Shown: positions 6,698 to 15,021, counted from the first letter of the stretch. The stretch: 25,834 nt of DNA from an uncultured Oscillibacter sp. (GCA_934574045.1 CAKTMK010000035.1:1-25834); one strand, 5' to 3'. Notes: a model not told the origin generated them from the sequence alone. A program made the numbers and translations.

Positions 6698-7284
6698 TCT
6701 ATCTTCAGCTTTACTGGGAGTTTTTCAAGACCGGCCTGTTCGCCGTGGGCGGCGGCATGGCCACGCTGCCGTTTTTGACCCACATCGGCGAGTCCACGGG
6801 CTGGTACACGCAGACGCAGCTCATGAATATGCTGGCGGTGTCGGAGTCCACGCCCGGCCCCATCGGCATCAACATGGCCACCTATGTGGGCTATACCATC
6901 GGCGGCGTGCCGGGGGCGGTGGTCGCCACGGTGGGCGAGGTGACGCCCTCCATTATCGTGATTCTGCTGATCGCCATGATCCTTCAGCAGTTCCGGCACA
7001 ACAAGTATGTGGAATCCGCGTTTTACGGCCTGCGCCCCGCGTCCACGGGCCTGATCGGCGCGGCCTGCGTCGGCGTCATCGTGGAGACGTTCATCCGCTA
7101 TTCCGCGTCCGGCACGGGAGGCGTGGACTGGTCCACGCTGACGGTCAGCGTGGGGGGCCTTGCGCTGGCGGCGGTGCTGCTGGTGCTGACCAACTGGGTC
7201 AAGCCCACGGCAAAGTGGCATCCGGTGGTGTTTATCGCCGCCTCTGCGGTGGTGGGCGTGGTGTTCCATTTCGGCGGGGTGTAA
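6694..7284 (+). CDS. Chromate transporter family protein, second half-size subunit (ChrA/CHR)
   Basis: This is the partner of the preceding gene: 196 residues, one CHR domain. The signatures recur as GGGMATLPFLTHIGE (about residues 18-32) and ESTPGPIGINMATYVGY (about 51-67). About five to six hydrophobic segments follow, and the C-terminus is hydrophobic (VVFIAASAVVGVVFHFGGV). The ATGA overlap with the upstream gene suggests translational coupling and equal amounts of both subunits, as expected for a heterodimer. Chromate efflux is the best-studied role of the family, but many gut Clostridia carry such pairs without a known substrate. Transport direction and substrate cannot be read from the sequence. 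Confidence 0.92.
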   Translation: MIYLQLYWEFFKTGLFAVGGGMATLPFLTHIGESTGWYTQTQLMNMLAVSESTPGPIGINMATYVGYTIGGVPGAVVATVGEVTPSIIVILLIAMILQQFRHNKYVESAFYGLRPASTGLIGAACVGVIVETFIRYSASGTGGVDWSTLTVSVGGLALAAVLLVLTNWVKPTAKWHPVVFIAASAVVGVVFHFGGV

Positions 7285-7291
7285 AAAAAGA

Positions 7292-7322
7292 GACCGGCTG
7301 CGGAAATCTTCCGCAGCCGGTC
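7292..7322. terminator. Bidirectional terminator between convergent units
   Basis: A perfect 14-bp stem (7292-7305 with 7309-7322) has a 3-base loop. The minus strand is followed by CTTTTTTT, so it strongly ends the leftward kinase/TetR operon. It also lies 8 bases after the ChrA stop and may end that operon, although its plus-strand tail is weak. Confidence 0.85.
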
Positions 7323-7357
7323 CCGGTGCTTTTCGGACCGTCAGGGGACGAGGCGGC

Positions 7358-7975
7358 TCAGTCAAGGCCGCTGAAGAGCTGACGGCAGTGCTCGGCCAGG
7401 AGCGAGGAGGTCTGGTCGATGCCAAGGCGCGCGCTGTTGACGCACAGGTCGTAATTCTCCGGCGCGCCCCAATGCCGACCGGTGTAATAGGTATAGTATT
7501 TGGCCCGCTGCTTGTCGATCTTCTCCACCTGCGCGGCCATGGCCTTTTCGTCCATCGGTTCCAGCTCCAGACGGTGGCGGACCCGCCACTCGAAGGGCGC
7601 GCAGATGAACAGGCGCAGGCAGTCTATGCCCGCCTGTTCCAGCACGGCGTCGGCGCAGCGGCCCACGATCACGCAGCCGCCCGCCCGGCCCAGCTCCGCG
7701 ATGATCTCGCTCTGCATCTGGAACAGGATATCCTCGGCGGACTTTCCCTGCTGGACGCGGGGGCCGCCCTCGTACACGGCGGTGAACAGCCACGGATTGG
7801 CGGCCTTCTCCTCCTTCCCGGCGAACAGCTCCTCCCGCACCTCCGCCCGCTGGGCCGCCATGGTGATGAGCTGCTCATCATAGAAGGAGAAGCCCAGCGC
7901 GCTGCTGAGCCGCTTGCCGATCTCTCTGCCGCCGCTGCCGAACTGACGGCCCATGGTGATGACGTTCTTTTTCAT
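7358..7975 (-). CDS. Cytidylate kinase-like family protein
   Basis: This 205-residue protein fits the family often called cytidylate kinase-like (Cytidylate_kin2). It opens with a P-loop-like MKKNVITMGRQFGSGGREIG at residues 1-20, has a central CVIVGRCADAVL strand-helix (about 101-112), and a lid-type region rich in Arg/Lys with DKQRAKYYTYYTGR (about 153-166). The family resembles nucleoside monophosphate kinases, but its substrate is generally unproven. Its start overlaps the TetR stop by ATGA, so the two are co-translated. Pairing of a putative nucleotide kinase with a regulator in one operon, opposite an exporter operon, is unusual and hints at a signalling or self-protection role. That role is speculation. 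Confidence 0.85.
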   Translation of the reverse strand: MKKNVITMGRQFGSGGREIGKRLSSALGFSFYDEQLITMAAQRAEVREELFAGKEEKAANPWLFTAVYEGGPRVQQGKSAEDILFQMQSEIIAELGRAGGCVIVGRCADAVLEQAGIDCLRLFICAPFEWRVRHRLELEPMDEKAMAAQVEKIDKQRAKYYTYYTGRHWGAPENYDLCVNSARLGIDQTSSLLAEHCRQLFSGLD

Positions 7976-8586
7976 GCTTCGTTCCTTCCTTTCCCATCCT
8001 CCGGCGGCGCGCCCTTGAGCCGCAGCGTCACGCCGCGGATATAGTCCTGAAACATTACGTCAAACATATGGATCAGCTCCTCCGGCGTCTGGCGCAGCTC
8101 GCCCCGCAGCCAGCTTTCGATGATGCCGGCCATGGCGATGGCGAGAAAGCGGGCGATCATGTCCTCCTCCGCCGGATTTTCCGGAAAGCCGTGCGCCTGA
8201 ACGACATGGCGGACGACGCGGCTGACGATGCCGTTGATGTCCGTTTCGAAAAAGCGCTTCAAGTACCCGCGGCCCAGCGACTCCAGCGCACACAGGCACA
8301 CGGCCCGGTTTTCCGCCAGATATTCAAAGAGCTGCAAAAGCCCCTCCTGCCACAGCAGAAGATCGTCCTGCCTGCGCAGCAGGGAGACGGCCTCCTCCTC
8401 GAACATCCAGCAGACCAGATCGTATATATCGGAAAAGTAATAGTAAAAGTGCTGCCGGCGCATCCCGCAGGCGTCCATGATCTCGGAGATGGTGATCTTC
8501 TCCAGCGGCTTCTGCGCCATCAGCTCCCGCAGCGCCGCGCAGATGGCCCGGCGGGTCTGGTCGGATACCTTGTACCGTTTTTCCAT
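7972..8586 (-). CDS. TetR/AcrR family transcriptional regulator
   Basis: This 204-residue protein has a classic TetR N-terminus: residues about 9-55 with EKITISEIMDACGMRRQHFY forming the helix-turn-helix, then YYFSDIYDLV. The rest is helical and matches no ligand class I can name, though its shape resembles the DhaS/TetR_C_7 type (an Ala/Leu-rich helix with RAVCLCALESLG, and a C-terminal IIESWLRGELRQTPEELIHM). I set the start at ATG 8586 because AGGAGG lies 5 bases upstream, while earlier in-frame codons lie within its own promoter. It is divergent from the exporter operon starting at 8776, the standard layout of a TetR protein and its target. An inverted repeat at 8660-8709 is the likely operator. 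Confidence 0.93.
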   Translation of the reverse strand: MEKRYKVSDQTRRAICAALRELMAQKPLEKITISEIMDACGMRRQHFYYYFSDIYDLVCWMFEEEAVSLLRRQDDLLLWQEGLLQLFEYLAENRAVCLCALESLGRGYLKRFFETDINGIVSRVVRHVVQAHGFPENPAEEDMIARFLAIAMAGIIESWLRGELRQTPEELIHMFDVMFQDYIRGVTLRLKGAPPEDGKGRNEA

Positions 8587-8611
8587 GGGAACCTCCTGTA
8601 TTTCTAACGAC

Positions 8612-8640
8612 ATTGTAGCACGGAAAGATGCCGCTGTCAC
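8612..8640 (-). promoter_or_regulatory. Promoter of the tetR-kinase operon
   Basis: On the minus strand GTGACA (8635-8640) and TACAAT (8612-8617) are 17 bases apart, and the start codon follows 26 bases later. Confidence 0.7.
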
Positions 8641-8659
8641 CCATGATTCTTTCAATTGA

Positions 8660-8709
8660 GGTCAATTTACGATAAATGTCAGAAATGCGACACTTATCAT
8701 AATTTGACC
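8660..8709. promoter_or_regulatory. Large inverted repeat, likely TetR operator
   Basis: Two 21-base arms (8660-8680 and 8689-8709) are reverse complements at 18 of 21 positions around an 8-base centre. Inner ends are TGTC and GACA, and outer ends are GGTCAA and TTGACC. It sits between the divergent promoters, abutting the -35 of the rightward one. The size would fit two TetR dimers or one long site. Confidence 0.75.
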
Positions 8710-8710
8710 A

Positions 8711-8739
8711 TTGCCAGAGAGGAAGAAACTTCTTATGCT
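8711..8739 (+). promoter_or_regulatory. Promoter of the exporter/surface-protein operon
   Basis: TTGCCA (8711-8716) and TATGCT (8734-8739) are 17 bases apart. The inverted repeat ends 1 base before the -35. The first start codon is at 8776. Confidence 0.6.
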
Positions 8740-8775
8740 GTTACTCGGAAAAAACCCGTGCAAGGAGGGACCGGT

Positions 8776-9081
8776 ATGCGGGAGCGGCAATATGATTTTA
8801 TACTGGAAAGCCCGATGGGGACGAAGAACGGCACGCTGCGGATGCGGTTTCAGCGCGGCGCGGTCACCGGGACGCTGTCTCTGCTGGGGTTTGACAATGA
8901 GGTGGCCGGCGCGTTGAGCGGGCCGGGCGAGGTCCGCCTGACGCATCCGCTGCGTTCGGCTGTGAGCACGTTCCAATGCGAGTCGGTCCTGTCCCTGACG
9001 GGGGACGGACTCTCCGGCAGAGTGTATACGGATTGGGGCTGCTGGCTGTGCCGCGGGACCCTGACCGCCGCGAACGAGTAA
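8776..9081 (+). CDS. Small conserved-looking protein of unknown function (exporter operon, first gene)
   Basis: This 101-residue protein is not recognised. It has no signal peptide or membrane segment. It reads as a run of short beta strands, with alternating hydrophobic residues in NGTLRMRFQRGAVTGTLSLL and later in VLSLTGDGLSGRVYTDWGCW, which suggests a small beta-sandwich or lipocalin-like barrel. Two such halves (GTLRMRF..GAVTGTLSL and ESVLSLTGDGLSGRVYT) look loosely alike. AAGGAGG is 8 bases before ATG 8776. It is the first gene after the divergent promoter, and the exporter follows within 60 bases. A soluble partner or sensor for that operon is possible, but no function can be assigned. 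Confidence 0.75.
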   Translation: MRERQYDFILESPMGTKNGTLRMRFQRGAVTGTLSLLGFDNEVAGALSGPGEVRLTHPLRSAVSTFQCESVLSLTGDGLSGRVYTDWGCWLCRGTLTAANE

Positions 9082-9095
9082 AAGGAGACTTGAGT

Positions 9096-9143
9096 ATGAA
9101 GCAAGACCGGCGCAAAACAAAGGAAAGGGGGCGGGGAGAATGA
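9096..9143 (+). CDS. 15-codon ORF coupled to the exporter gene
   Basis: A tiny ORF (MKQDRRKTKERGRGE) begins at ATG 9096 with AAGGAGA 8 bases upstream. Its TGA overlaps the exporter ATG (9140) in an ATGA junction. It is very basic. Its good ribosome site and exact overlap suggest that it feeds ribosomes to the exporter start, whose own site (GGGGCGGGGAG) is less regular. It may be only a coupling leader rather than a functional peptide. Confidence 0.4.
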   Translation: MKQDRRKTKERGRGE

Positions 9144-11758
9144 GCGATCAGCCGAAAAAGGGCGGCGGCTTTTTTGAAAAGCTGGCCACGTTTATCGTCG
9201 ATAAGCGCAATCTGATCTTTTTCCTGTACGCGATCGCCATCGCCGCCAGCCTCATCACCCAGAGCTGGGTCAGCGTGTGCGACGATCTGACGGAGTATCT
9301 TCCGCAGACCACCGAGACCCGCCGGGGCCTGACCATCATGGACGACGAGATGGTGACCTATGCCACCGCGCGGATCATGGTGTCCAACACGACCTATGAC
9401 ATCGCCCGGGGCCTGGCGGACCAGATCGAGGACATGGAGGGCGTCTCCTCCGTGGACTTCTGGGACGCGGACAAGGACGAGGACGAGGCGTCCCTCCCCG
9501 CCACGGCGAACAAGACGCTGGACGATTACATACAGGGTAGCGACGCGCTCATCACCGTCACCTTCCGCGGGGAGGACGACGACCCGGTCACGAAGGAGTA
9601 TCTGACCGGCGTGGAGGAGTTCCTTGCGCCCTACGACACCCTTGTGGCCACGGACATCGGCTATTCCAAGTCCGCCACGCTGAACGACGAAATGGGCATC
9701 ATTCTGGCGGTGGCCGCCGTGGTCATCCTGCTGGTGCTGCTGCTCACCTCCCGGTCCTACGCGGAGGTGCCGGTGCTGCTCATCACCTTTGTGGCGGCGG
9801 CGCTTCTGAACAAGGGAACCAACTTCATCTTCGGCGAGATCTCCTACGTGTCCGACTCGGTGACGGTGGTTTTGCAGCTGGCGCTGGCCATCGACTATTC
9901 CATCATCCTGCTCCACCGGTTTCTGGAGGAGCGGACCCACGCGCCTGACGACCGGACGGCGTGCATCACCGCCGTCAGCGCGGCCATCCCGGCCATCTCC
10001 GCCAGCAGCCTGACCACCATCTCCGGTCTGGCCGCCATGATGTTCATGCAGTTCCGCATCGGCTTTGATCTGGGCATCGTGCTCATCAAGGCCATCTGCT
10101 TCAGCATGCTGGCGGTGTTCACCCTGATGCCCGGACTGCTGATGCTGTTTTCCAACGCGATGGAAAAGACGCGCCACAAGAACTTCGTTCCCCAGATCGA
10201 CCGCTGGGGCAAGCTGGTGTACCGCCTGCGCCACTTCGGCGTTCCGGTGTTTCTGGTTTGCATCGCGGCGGGCTTCGTGCTCTCCAACCAGTGCCCCTAT
10301 GTGTACGGGGACAACTCCGTCATGACCCAGCGGCGCAACGACCATCAGGTGGCCGTGGACCGGGTGGAGGGCACCTTCGGCACCCAGAACATCATGGCCC
10401 TGCTGGTGCCCAAGGGCGACACGGACAAGGAGCGGGCGCTGCTGGCGGACCTTCAGGCCATCGATCAGGTGGACTATGCCATGGGCCTTGCCAATGTGGA
10501 GGCGAAGCCCGGCTACTGTCTGGAGGACAGCCTGACGCCCCGGCAGTTCTCCGAAATGATGGACCTGACGTATGAGCAGGCCTGCATCATCTACGCGGCC
10601 TACACCGTGGATCACGAGGACAATTACGGCCCCGTGGTGGGCGGCATCGAGTCATACAGCGTCCCGGCCAAGGACATGATCCTCTTTATCTACGAGGAGA
10701 AGGAAAAGGGCTACGTGGATCTGGACGACGAGGACGAGCAGGACATCAACGACGCCTATCAGCAGATCACGGACGCGCAGGCACAGATGGAGGGCGAGCA
10801 TTATGACCGCATGGTGCTGAACCTGAAGGTGCCGGAGGAGGGCGCGGAGACGTTCGCCTTTTTGGATACGCTCCATCAGACCGCGCAGAAGTATTACGAC
10901 GCGGACGAGATTTTCCTCGTGGGCAATTCCACCAGCGACCTCGACCAGTCCACCTCCTTCGCCCGGGATAACGTGATGATCAGCGTGCTGTCGCTGGTGT
11001 TCGTCATTCTGGTGCTGATCTTCACCTTTATGTCGGTGGGCCTGCCCATCCTGCTGATTCTGGTCATTCAGGGCAGTATCTGGATCAACTTCGCGTTCCC
11101 CACGCTGACCCACACCAACATTTTCTTCATGAGCTATCTGATCGTTACGTCCATCCAGATGGGCGCGAACATCGACTACGCCATCGTCATCTCCTCGTGG
11201 TACTCCGATCTCAAGACCCGGATGAAGCCGCAGGAGGCGCTGGTCAAGGCGCTGGATCTGGCGTTCCCCACGGTGCTGACCTCCGGCTCCATCCTGTCCG
11301 CGGCCGCGTTCCTGATCGGCCAGATCACCACGGAGCCGTCCATCGTGGGTATCGGCCAGTGCCTCAGCCGCGGCACGCTGATCTCCATGTTCCTGGTCAT
11401 GTTCGTCCTGCCCCAGATCCTGATCCTGGGCGACCGGATCGTGGAAAAGACCACGTTCCAGATGAACCTGCTGCAAAACCACGGCGTGACCCAGCGGGTC
11501 AGCGGCGCGATCTATCTCAATGGCCGGGTCCGGGGCCGCATCTCCGGCATCGTAGACGCGGAGATCCACGGCGTGGTCCACGGCGACGTCTCCGCCATCA
11601 TTGCATCGGGCAGCTATCGCGCGCTGCCGGAGGAGGGCGCGGACGGCGCTGTCCCCGCCGCTCCGCCGGACGGAGACGGCGAAAAGGAAGCAGTCTGCGC
11701 ACAGGCGCGGGAAAACGGACCGCAGGGAAAGGAGGAGCGGAACGATGAAACGAATTAA
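9140..11758 (+). CDS. MMPL/RND family exporter
   Basis: This 872-residue protein has the two-fold repeat of RND/MMPL transporters. There is one helix near residues 25-43, a large extracellular loop (about 45-180), and a helix bundle (about 184-340). A second large loop (about 385-605) precedes a second bundle (about 612-765). Both bundles carry the Asp-Tyr pair of the proton relay: LALAIDYSIILLHR (about 247-260) and MGANIDYAIVISSWY (about 674-688). Relatives move lipids or hydrophobic molecules outward using the proton gradient. Residues about 788-824 form a glycine-spaced beta repeat (GRVRGRISGIVDAEIHGVVH) like a short bactofilin segment, followed by a polar tail. Its end overlaps the next gene by 14 bases. 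Substrate unknown. Confidence 0.95.
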   Translation: MSDQPKKGGGFFEKLATFIVDKRNLIFFLYAIAIAASLITQSWVSVCDDLTEYLPQTTETRRGLTIMDDEMVTYATARIMVSNTTYDIARGLADQIEDMEGVSSVDFWDADKDEDEASLPATANKTLDDYIQGSDALITVTFRGEDDDPVTKEYLTGVEEFLAPYDTLVATDIGYSKSATLNDEMGIILAVAAVVILLVLLLTSRSYAEVPVLLITFVAAALLNKGTNFIFGEISYVSDSVTVVLQLALAIDYSIILLHRFLEERTHAPDDRTACITAVSAAIPAISASSLTTISGLAAMMFMQFRIGFDLGIVLIKAICFSMLAVFTLMPGLLMLFSNAMEKTRHKNFVPQIDRWGKLVYRLRHFGVPVFLVCIAAGFVLSNQCPYVYGDNSVMTQRRNDHQVAVDRVEGTFGTQNIMALLVPKGDTDKERALLADLQAIDQVDYAMGLANVEAKPGYCLEDSLTPRQFSEMMDLTYEQACIIYAAYTVDHEDNYGPVVGGIESYSVPAKDMILFIYEEKEKGYVDLDDEDEQDINDAYQQITDAQAQMEGEHYDRMVLNLKVPEEGAETFAFLDTLHQTAQKYYDADEIFLVGNSTSDLDQSTSFARDNVMISVLSLVFVILVLIFTFMSVGLPILLILVIQGSIWINFAFPTLTHTNIFFMSYLIVTSIQMGANIDYAIVISSWYSDLKTRMKPQEALVKALDLAFPTVLTSGSILSAAAFLIGQITTEPSIVGIGQCLSRGTLISMFLVMFVLPQILILGDRIVEKTTFQMNLLQNHGVTQRVSGAIYLNGRVRGRISGIVDAEIHGVVHGDVSAIIASGSYRALPEEGADGAVPAAPPDGDGEKEAVCAQARENGPQGKEERNDETN

Positions 11759-14700
11759 ACGGCTCTCCGCTCTGCTGGCGGCCATCCTGATCTTCACGCT
11801 GACGGCTCCCGCCGCCGCCGCGGCGGAGGATATGATCTCCGTCCGGACGGCGGAGGATCTGCTGGAGCTTTCCCGAAAGTGTATGCTGGACAGCTGGTCT
11901 CAGGGCAAGATCGTGACGCTGGAGGCGGACGTCGACCTGACCGGCGCGGAATTTGAACCCATCCCCACCTTCGGCGGTACGTTCCGGGGGCAGGACCACC
12001 GGATCACCGGATTGTCCCTCACCGGCAGCGGAAACGTCCGCGGCCTGTTCCGGTACATTCAGGCCGGCGCCACTGTGCAGGACCTGACGGTGGAGGGCAC
12101 GGTCAGCCCCAAGGACCGGCAGGACGATCTCGGCCTGCTGGCGGGCGTGAATTACGGAACGGTGGTCAACTGCTCTGCCGGCGGCTCCGTCTCCGGCGAC
12201 AACCGGATCGGCGGTCTGGTGGGTACGAACGAGACCGGCGGGCAGATCATCTCCTGCAAATTCACCGGCTCCGTCACCGGAAAGCACTCCGCCGCCGGGA
12301 TCGCCGGCGAGAATCGGGGCACGCTGGCCCGCTGCGTGAATTACGGCAGCGTCAATACCCGCGATCTGGAGGACGCGCCCAAGACGGACTATACGAACCT
12401 CCAGCAGCTCAACTCCATGGAAAACGCGCCGGTCTACACGGACATCGGCGGCGTGGCGGGCCTGTCCGACGGGACGGTCCAGAGCTGCCGGAACGAGGGC
12501 GCGGTGGGCTATGAACACATCGGGTGCAACATCGGCGGCGTGGCCGGGCGCAGCTCCGGCTGGCTGGACGGCTGCGTGAACACCGGCGTGGTCCTCGGAC
12601 GCAAGGACGTGGGCGGCGTGGTGGGCCAGCTGGAGCCGGAGGCGGTCCAGTCCTTCAGCCGGGATTTCCTCGATAAGCTCCTCGACGAGCTGGACCGGCT
12701 GACGAACCTGATGGACCGCACCACCGGCGACGCGGACCGCACCGCCGACGCGGTGTCCGCCCAGCTGGACGACCTCTCTGAGAAGGCCCACAGCACCCGC
12801 GAGATCGCCGGCGGCCTGATCGACTCCATGACCGACTGGACCAACAACAACATCGACCAGATCAACGAGCTGTCCGCCCGCGTCTCGTGGGCGCTGGACC
12901 AGCTCACCCCCATCCTCAACGACACGGTGGATATGCTGGGCGATGTGGATAAGCTGCTGGACGAACTGAACAAGGTCCGCAAGGAGCTTTACTTCGTGGT
13001 GGACCGGGGAGACGACGCGGCGAAGGCGTTTATAGACGCGCTGGACAGTCTCCAGACGGCGGCCGCCATTCTGAGCGGTGTAGTCTCTCAGCTGCAGCAG
13101 GCGTTGCCCAACATCGACCCGTCCAACCCTGCGGAGATCCTTCCACTTTTGCAGGCACTGATATCCGAGCTGGGCAAGGCCATGGAACAACTGAACAATT
13201 CCTGCGAGGAAATGCAGACGGCGCTGAAGGCGCTGCGGAACATGGGCGGCAACATCCGCCGCACGCTGGATCTGCTGGGCGACGTGCATGACGCCGCGGG
13301 CGAGGTGACCGGCTCGCTGGGGACCGTGACCCGCGGCCTGCGGGACATGGTCAAGGAGCTGGCGGAAAAGCCGGATATCAAGATCGAACCCATCGGCAGC
13401 GACATCACCGATCAGGGCGACGCGCTGGAGGCCGCGCTGGACAGCCTGCTGGACAGCGGCGACGCGCTCAACAGCCTGCTCAACAGCTCGGCGGACACGC
13501 TGATCGGCGACCTGCGGGCCATCAACAGCCAGTTCCGGGTCATCACCAGCCTGATCCGCAGCGAAAAGTCAGACTGGAGCGAGGACCGCAGCAAGGATCT
13601 GGACGACCAGATCAAGGATCACTTCCGGGATGAATCCGACTCCTGCGATCTGGAAAAGCAGCACGACGGGCGCGTTTCCGCCTCTGAAAACGCGGGCGAG
13701 GTCCGCGGCAGTATGCAGGTGGGCGGTGTGATCGGCTCCATCGGCATCGAGACGGACTTTGACCGGGACGAGGATCTGAACCGGGTCGGTTCCTACTCGC
13801 TGGATTACGATTATCTGGCCCGGGCGCTGGCGGTCTCCTGCGTCAACAGCGGAGAGGTGACCGCCCAGCGGGACTACGCCGGCGGCGTGGTGGGCCGGGC
13901 TTTTCTGGGTCAGGTCTACGGCTGCGAGAGCTACAGTCCGGTGGTCAGCACCGACGGGAGCTATGTGGGCGGCATCGCTGGGTCCTCGTGGGGGAGCATC
14001 CGCGAGAGCTGGTCGAAGTGCAGCCTCTCCGGCACGGATTACATCGGCGGCACGGCGGGTTACGGCGACACGCTGGAAAACTGCCATACCCTCGTCTCCG
14101 TTCTCTCCGGCGCGGCCTATGTGGGCGCGGTGGCCGGAGACGTGGACGAGGACGGAACGGTACAGGGAAATACCTTTACCCATGAGACGCTGGGCGCGCT
14201 GGACGGCATCAGCTATGCCGGAAAGGCGGAGCCGGTCTCCTTTGCCGACCTCTGCGCCGCGCCGGGGGTGCCGGAGACCTTCGCCCAGATGGAGCTGACC
14301 TTCGTGGCGGACGGAAAGACGGTGGCGGTGGTTCCGTTTCAGTACGGAAAGGGCATCGACAGCCTGCCGGAGATCCCGGCGAAGAAGGGCTGCTCCGCGT
14401 CGTGGCCGGATCTGGATTATCTGCACCTTACCGCCAGCCAGACGCTGGAGGCGGTCTACACGCCGTACAGCTCTTCTCTGGCCGACGGCAGCGCCGACGG
14501 CCTGCCCCAAATCCTGGTGGACGGCAGCTTCAGCTCCGACGCGCAGGTGTCCCACACCACGCAGGACGTTACCTGGACCGATGAAAAGGGGACCGTCCGC
14601 GCCGGAACGGCGTACACCGTCACGGTGGACGATCCGGTGCTGAAGGAGGTGGCGTGCAGCGTTCACTTCCGTCAGCCGGAGAGCGGCGGACGCTATGACC

Positions 14701-14984
14701 TGTGGGTGCAGACGGCGGACGGCTGGGAACAGCGGGACTTCACCGTAGACGGCAGCTATCTGGTCTTTTCCAGCGACGGGGAGGAGATCACCTTCTGCGT
14801 GCTGCCCCATGAGACGAACCGGATGCTGGTCGGCGCCATCGTGCTGGCCGTGCTGGCGCTGCTGGTGCTGATCGTGGTGCTGATCTCCGTCAGGCGCAGA
14901 CGGCGCAGGAGCCGCATCAGCCTGCCGGAGACGCCGGAGCAGACCGAACAGGACGCGCAGGAGAACGAAAAGATCCATTCCTGA
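11745..14984 (+). CDS. Large secreted, membrane-anchored protein with GLUG-like repeats and helical middle
   Basis: This 1079-residue protein starts at ATG 11745 with GGAGGAG about 8 bases upstream, inside the end of the exporter gene. Residues 1-27 are a signal peptide (KRIKR, hydrophobic core, cut near AAAAAED). Residues about 40-300 contain beta-helix-like repeats with GLUG-type units (GGLVGTNETGGQIISC, GIAGENRGTLARC, GGVAGLSDGTVQSC). About 300-640 is a long helical region with many D/L/N heptad-like repeats (TPILNDTVDMLGDVDKLLDE), suited to a coiled coil. GLUG units return at about 640-820. A beta-rich part follows, then one membrane helix (about 1027-1049) and an Arg-rich cytosolic tail. 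Coupling to the exporter suggests a partner that spans the wall or hands on cargo. The function is unknown. Confidence 0.85.
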   Translation: MKRIKRLSALLAAILIFTLTAPAAAAAEDMISVRTAEDLLELSRKCMLDSWSQGKIVTLEADVDLTGAEFEPIPTFGGTFRGQDHRITGLSLTGSGNVRGLFRYIQAGATVQDLTVEGTVSPKDRQDDLGLLAGVNYGTVVNCSAGGSVSGDNRIGGLVGTNETGGQIISCKFTGSVTGKHSAAGIAGENRGTLARCVNYGSVNTRDLEDAPKTDYTNLQQLNSMENAPVYTDIGGVAGLSDGTVQSCRNEGAVGYEHIGCNIGGVAGRSSGWLDGCVNTGVVLGRKDVGGVVGQLEPEAVQSFSRDFLDKLLDELDRLTNLMDRTTGDADRTADAVSAQLDDLSEKAHSTREIAGGLIDSMTDWTNNNIDQINELSARVSWALDQLTPILNDTVDMLGDVDKLLDELNKVRKELYFVVDRGDDAAKAFIDALDSLQTAAAILSGVVSQLQQALPNIDPSNPAEILPLLQALISELGKAMEQLNNSCEEMQTALKALRNMGGNIRRTLDLLGDVHDAAGEVTGSLGTVTRGLRDMVKELAEKPDIKIEPIGSDITDQGDALEAALDSLLDSGDALNSLLNSSADTLIGDLRAINSQFRVITSLIRSEKSDWSEDRSKDLDDQIKDHFRDESDSCDLEKQHDGRVSASENAGEVRGSMQVGGVIGSIGIETDFDRDEDLNRVGSYSLDYDYLARALAVSCVNSGEVTAQRDYAGGVVGRAFLGQVYGCESYSPVVSTDGSYVGGIAGSSWGSIRESWSKCSLSGTDYIGGTAGYGDTLENCHTLVSVLSGAAYVGAVAGDVDEDGTVQGNTFTHETLGALDGISYAGKAEPVSFADLCAAPGVPETFAQMELTFVADGKTVAVVPFQYGKGIDSLPEIPAKKGCSASWPDLDYLHLTASQTLEAVYTPYSSSLADGSADGLPQILVDGSFSSDAQVSHTTQDVTWTDEKGTVRAGTAYTVTVDDPVLKEVACSVHFRQPESGGRYDLWVQTADGWEQRDFTVDGSYLVFSSDGEEITFCVLPHETNRMLVGAIVLAVLALLVLIVVLISVRRRRRRSRISLPETPEQTEQDAQENEKIHS

Positions 14985-15021
14985 GCCGGACCGGCGCGGG
15001 ACGTGATAAAGAAAAGCGCAG

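Noticed and set aside
8864..10615. A 583-codon open frame antisense to the exporter, and similar long frames antisense to other genes (for example 11598-13289, 13569-15554, 17946-20903 and 22895-24607).
   Set aside because: They are mirror frames of real genes in GC-rich DNA, rich in His/Arg/Gly/Gln without domain patterns, and lacking ribosome sites. The sense genes have clear family motifs.
14911..14955. LPETP in the tail of the large surface protein, resembling an LPXTG sortase signal.
   Set aside because: It lies after the membrane helix and Arg cluster on the cytosolic side, and the fifth residue is Pro rather than Gly. Sortase signals come before the helix.
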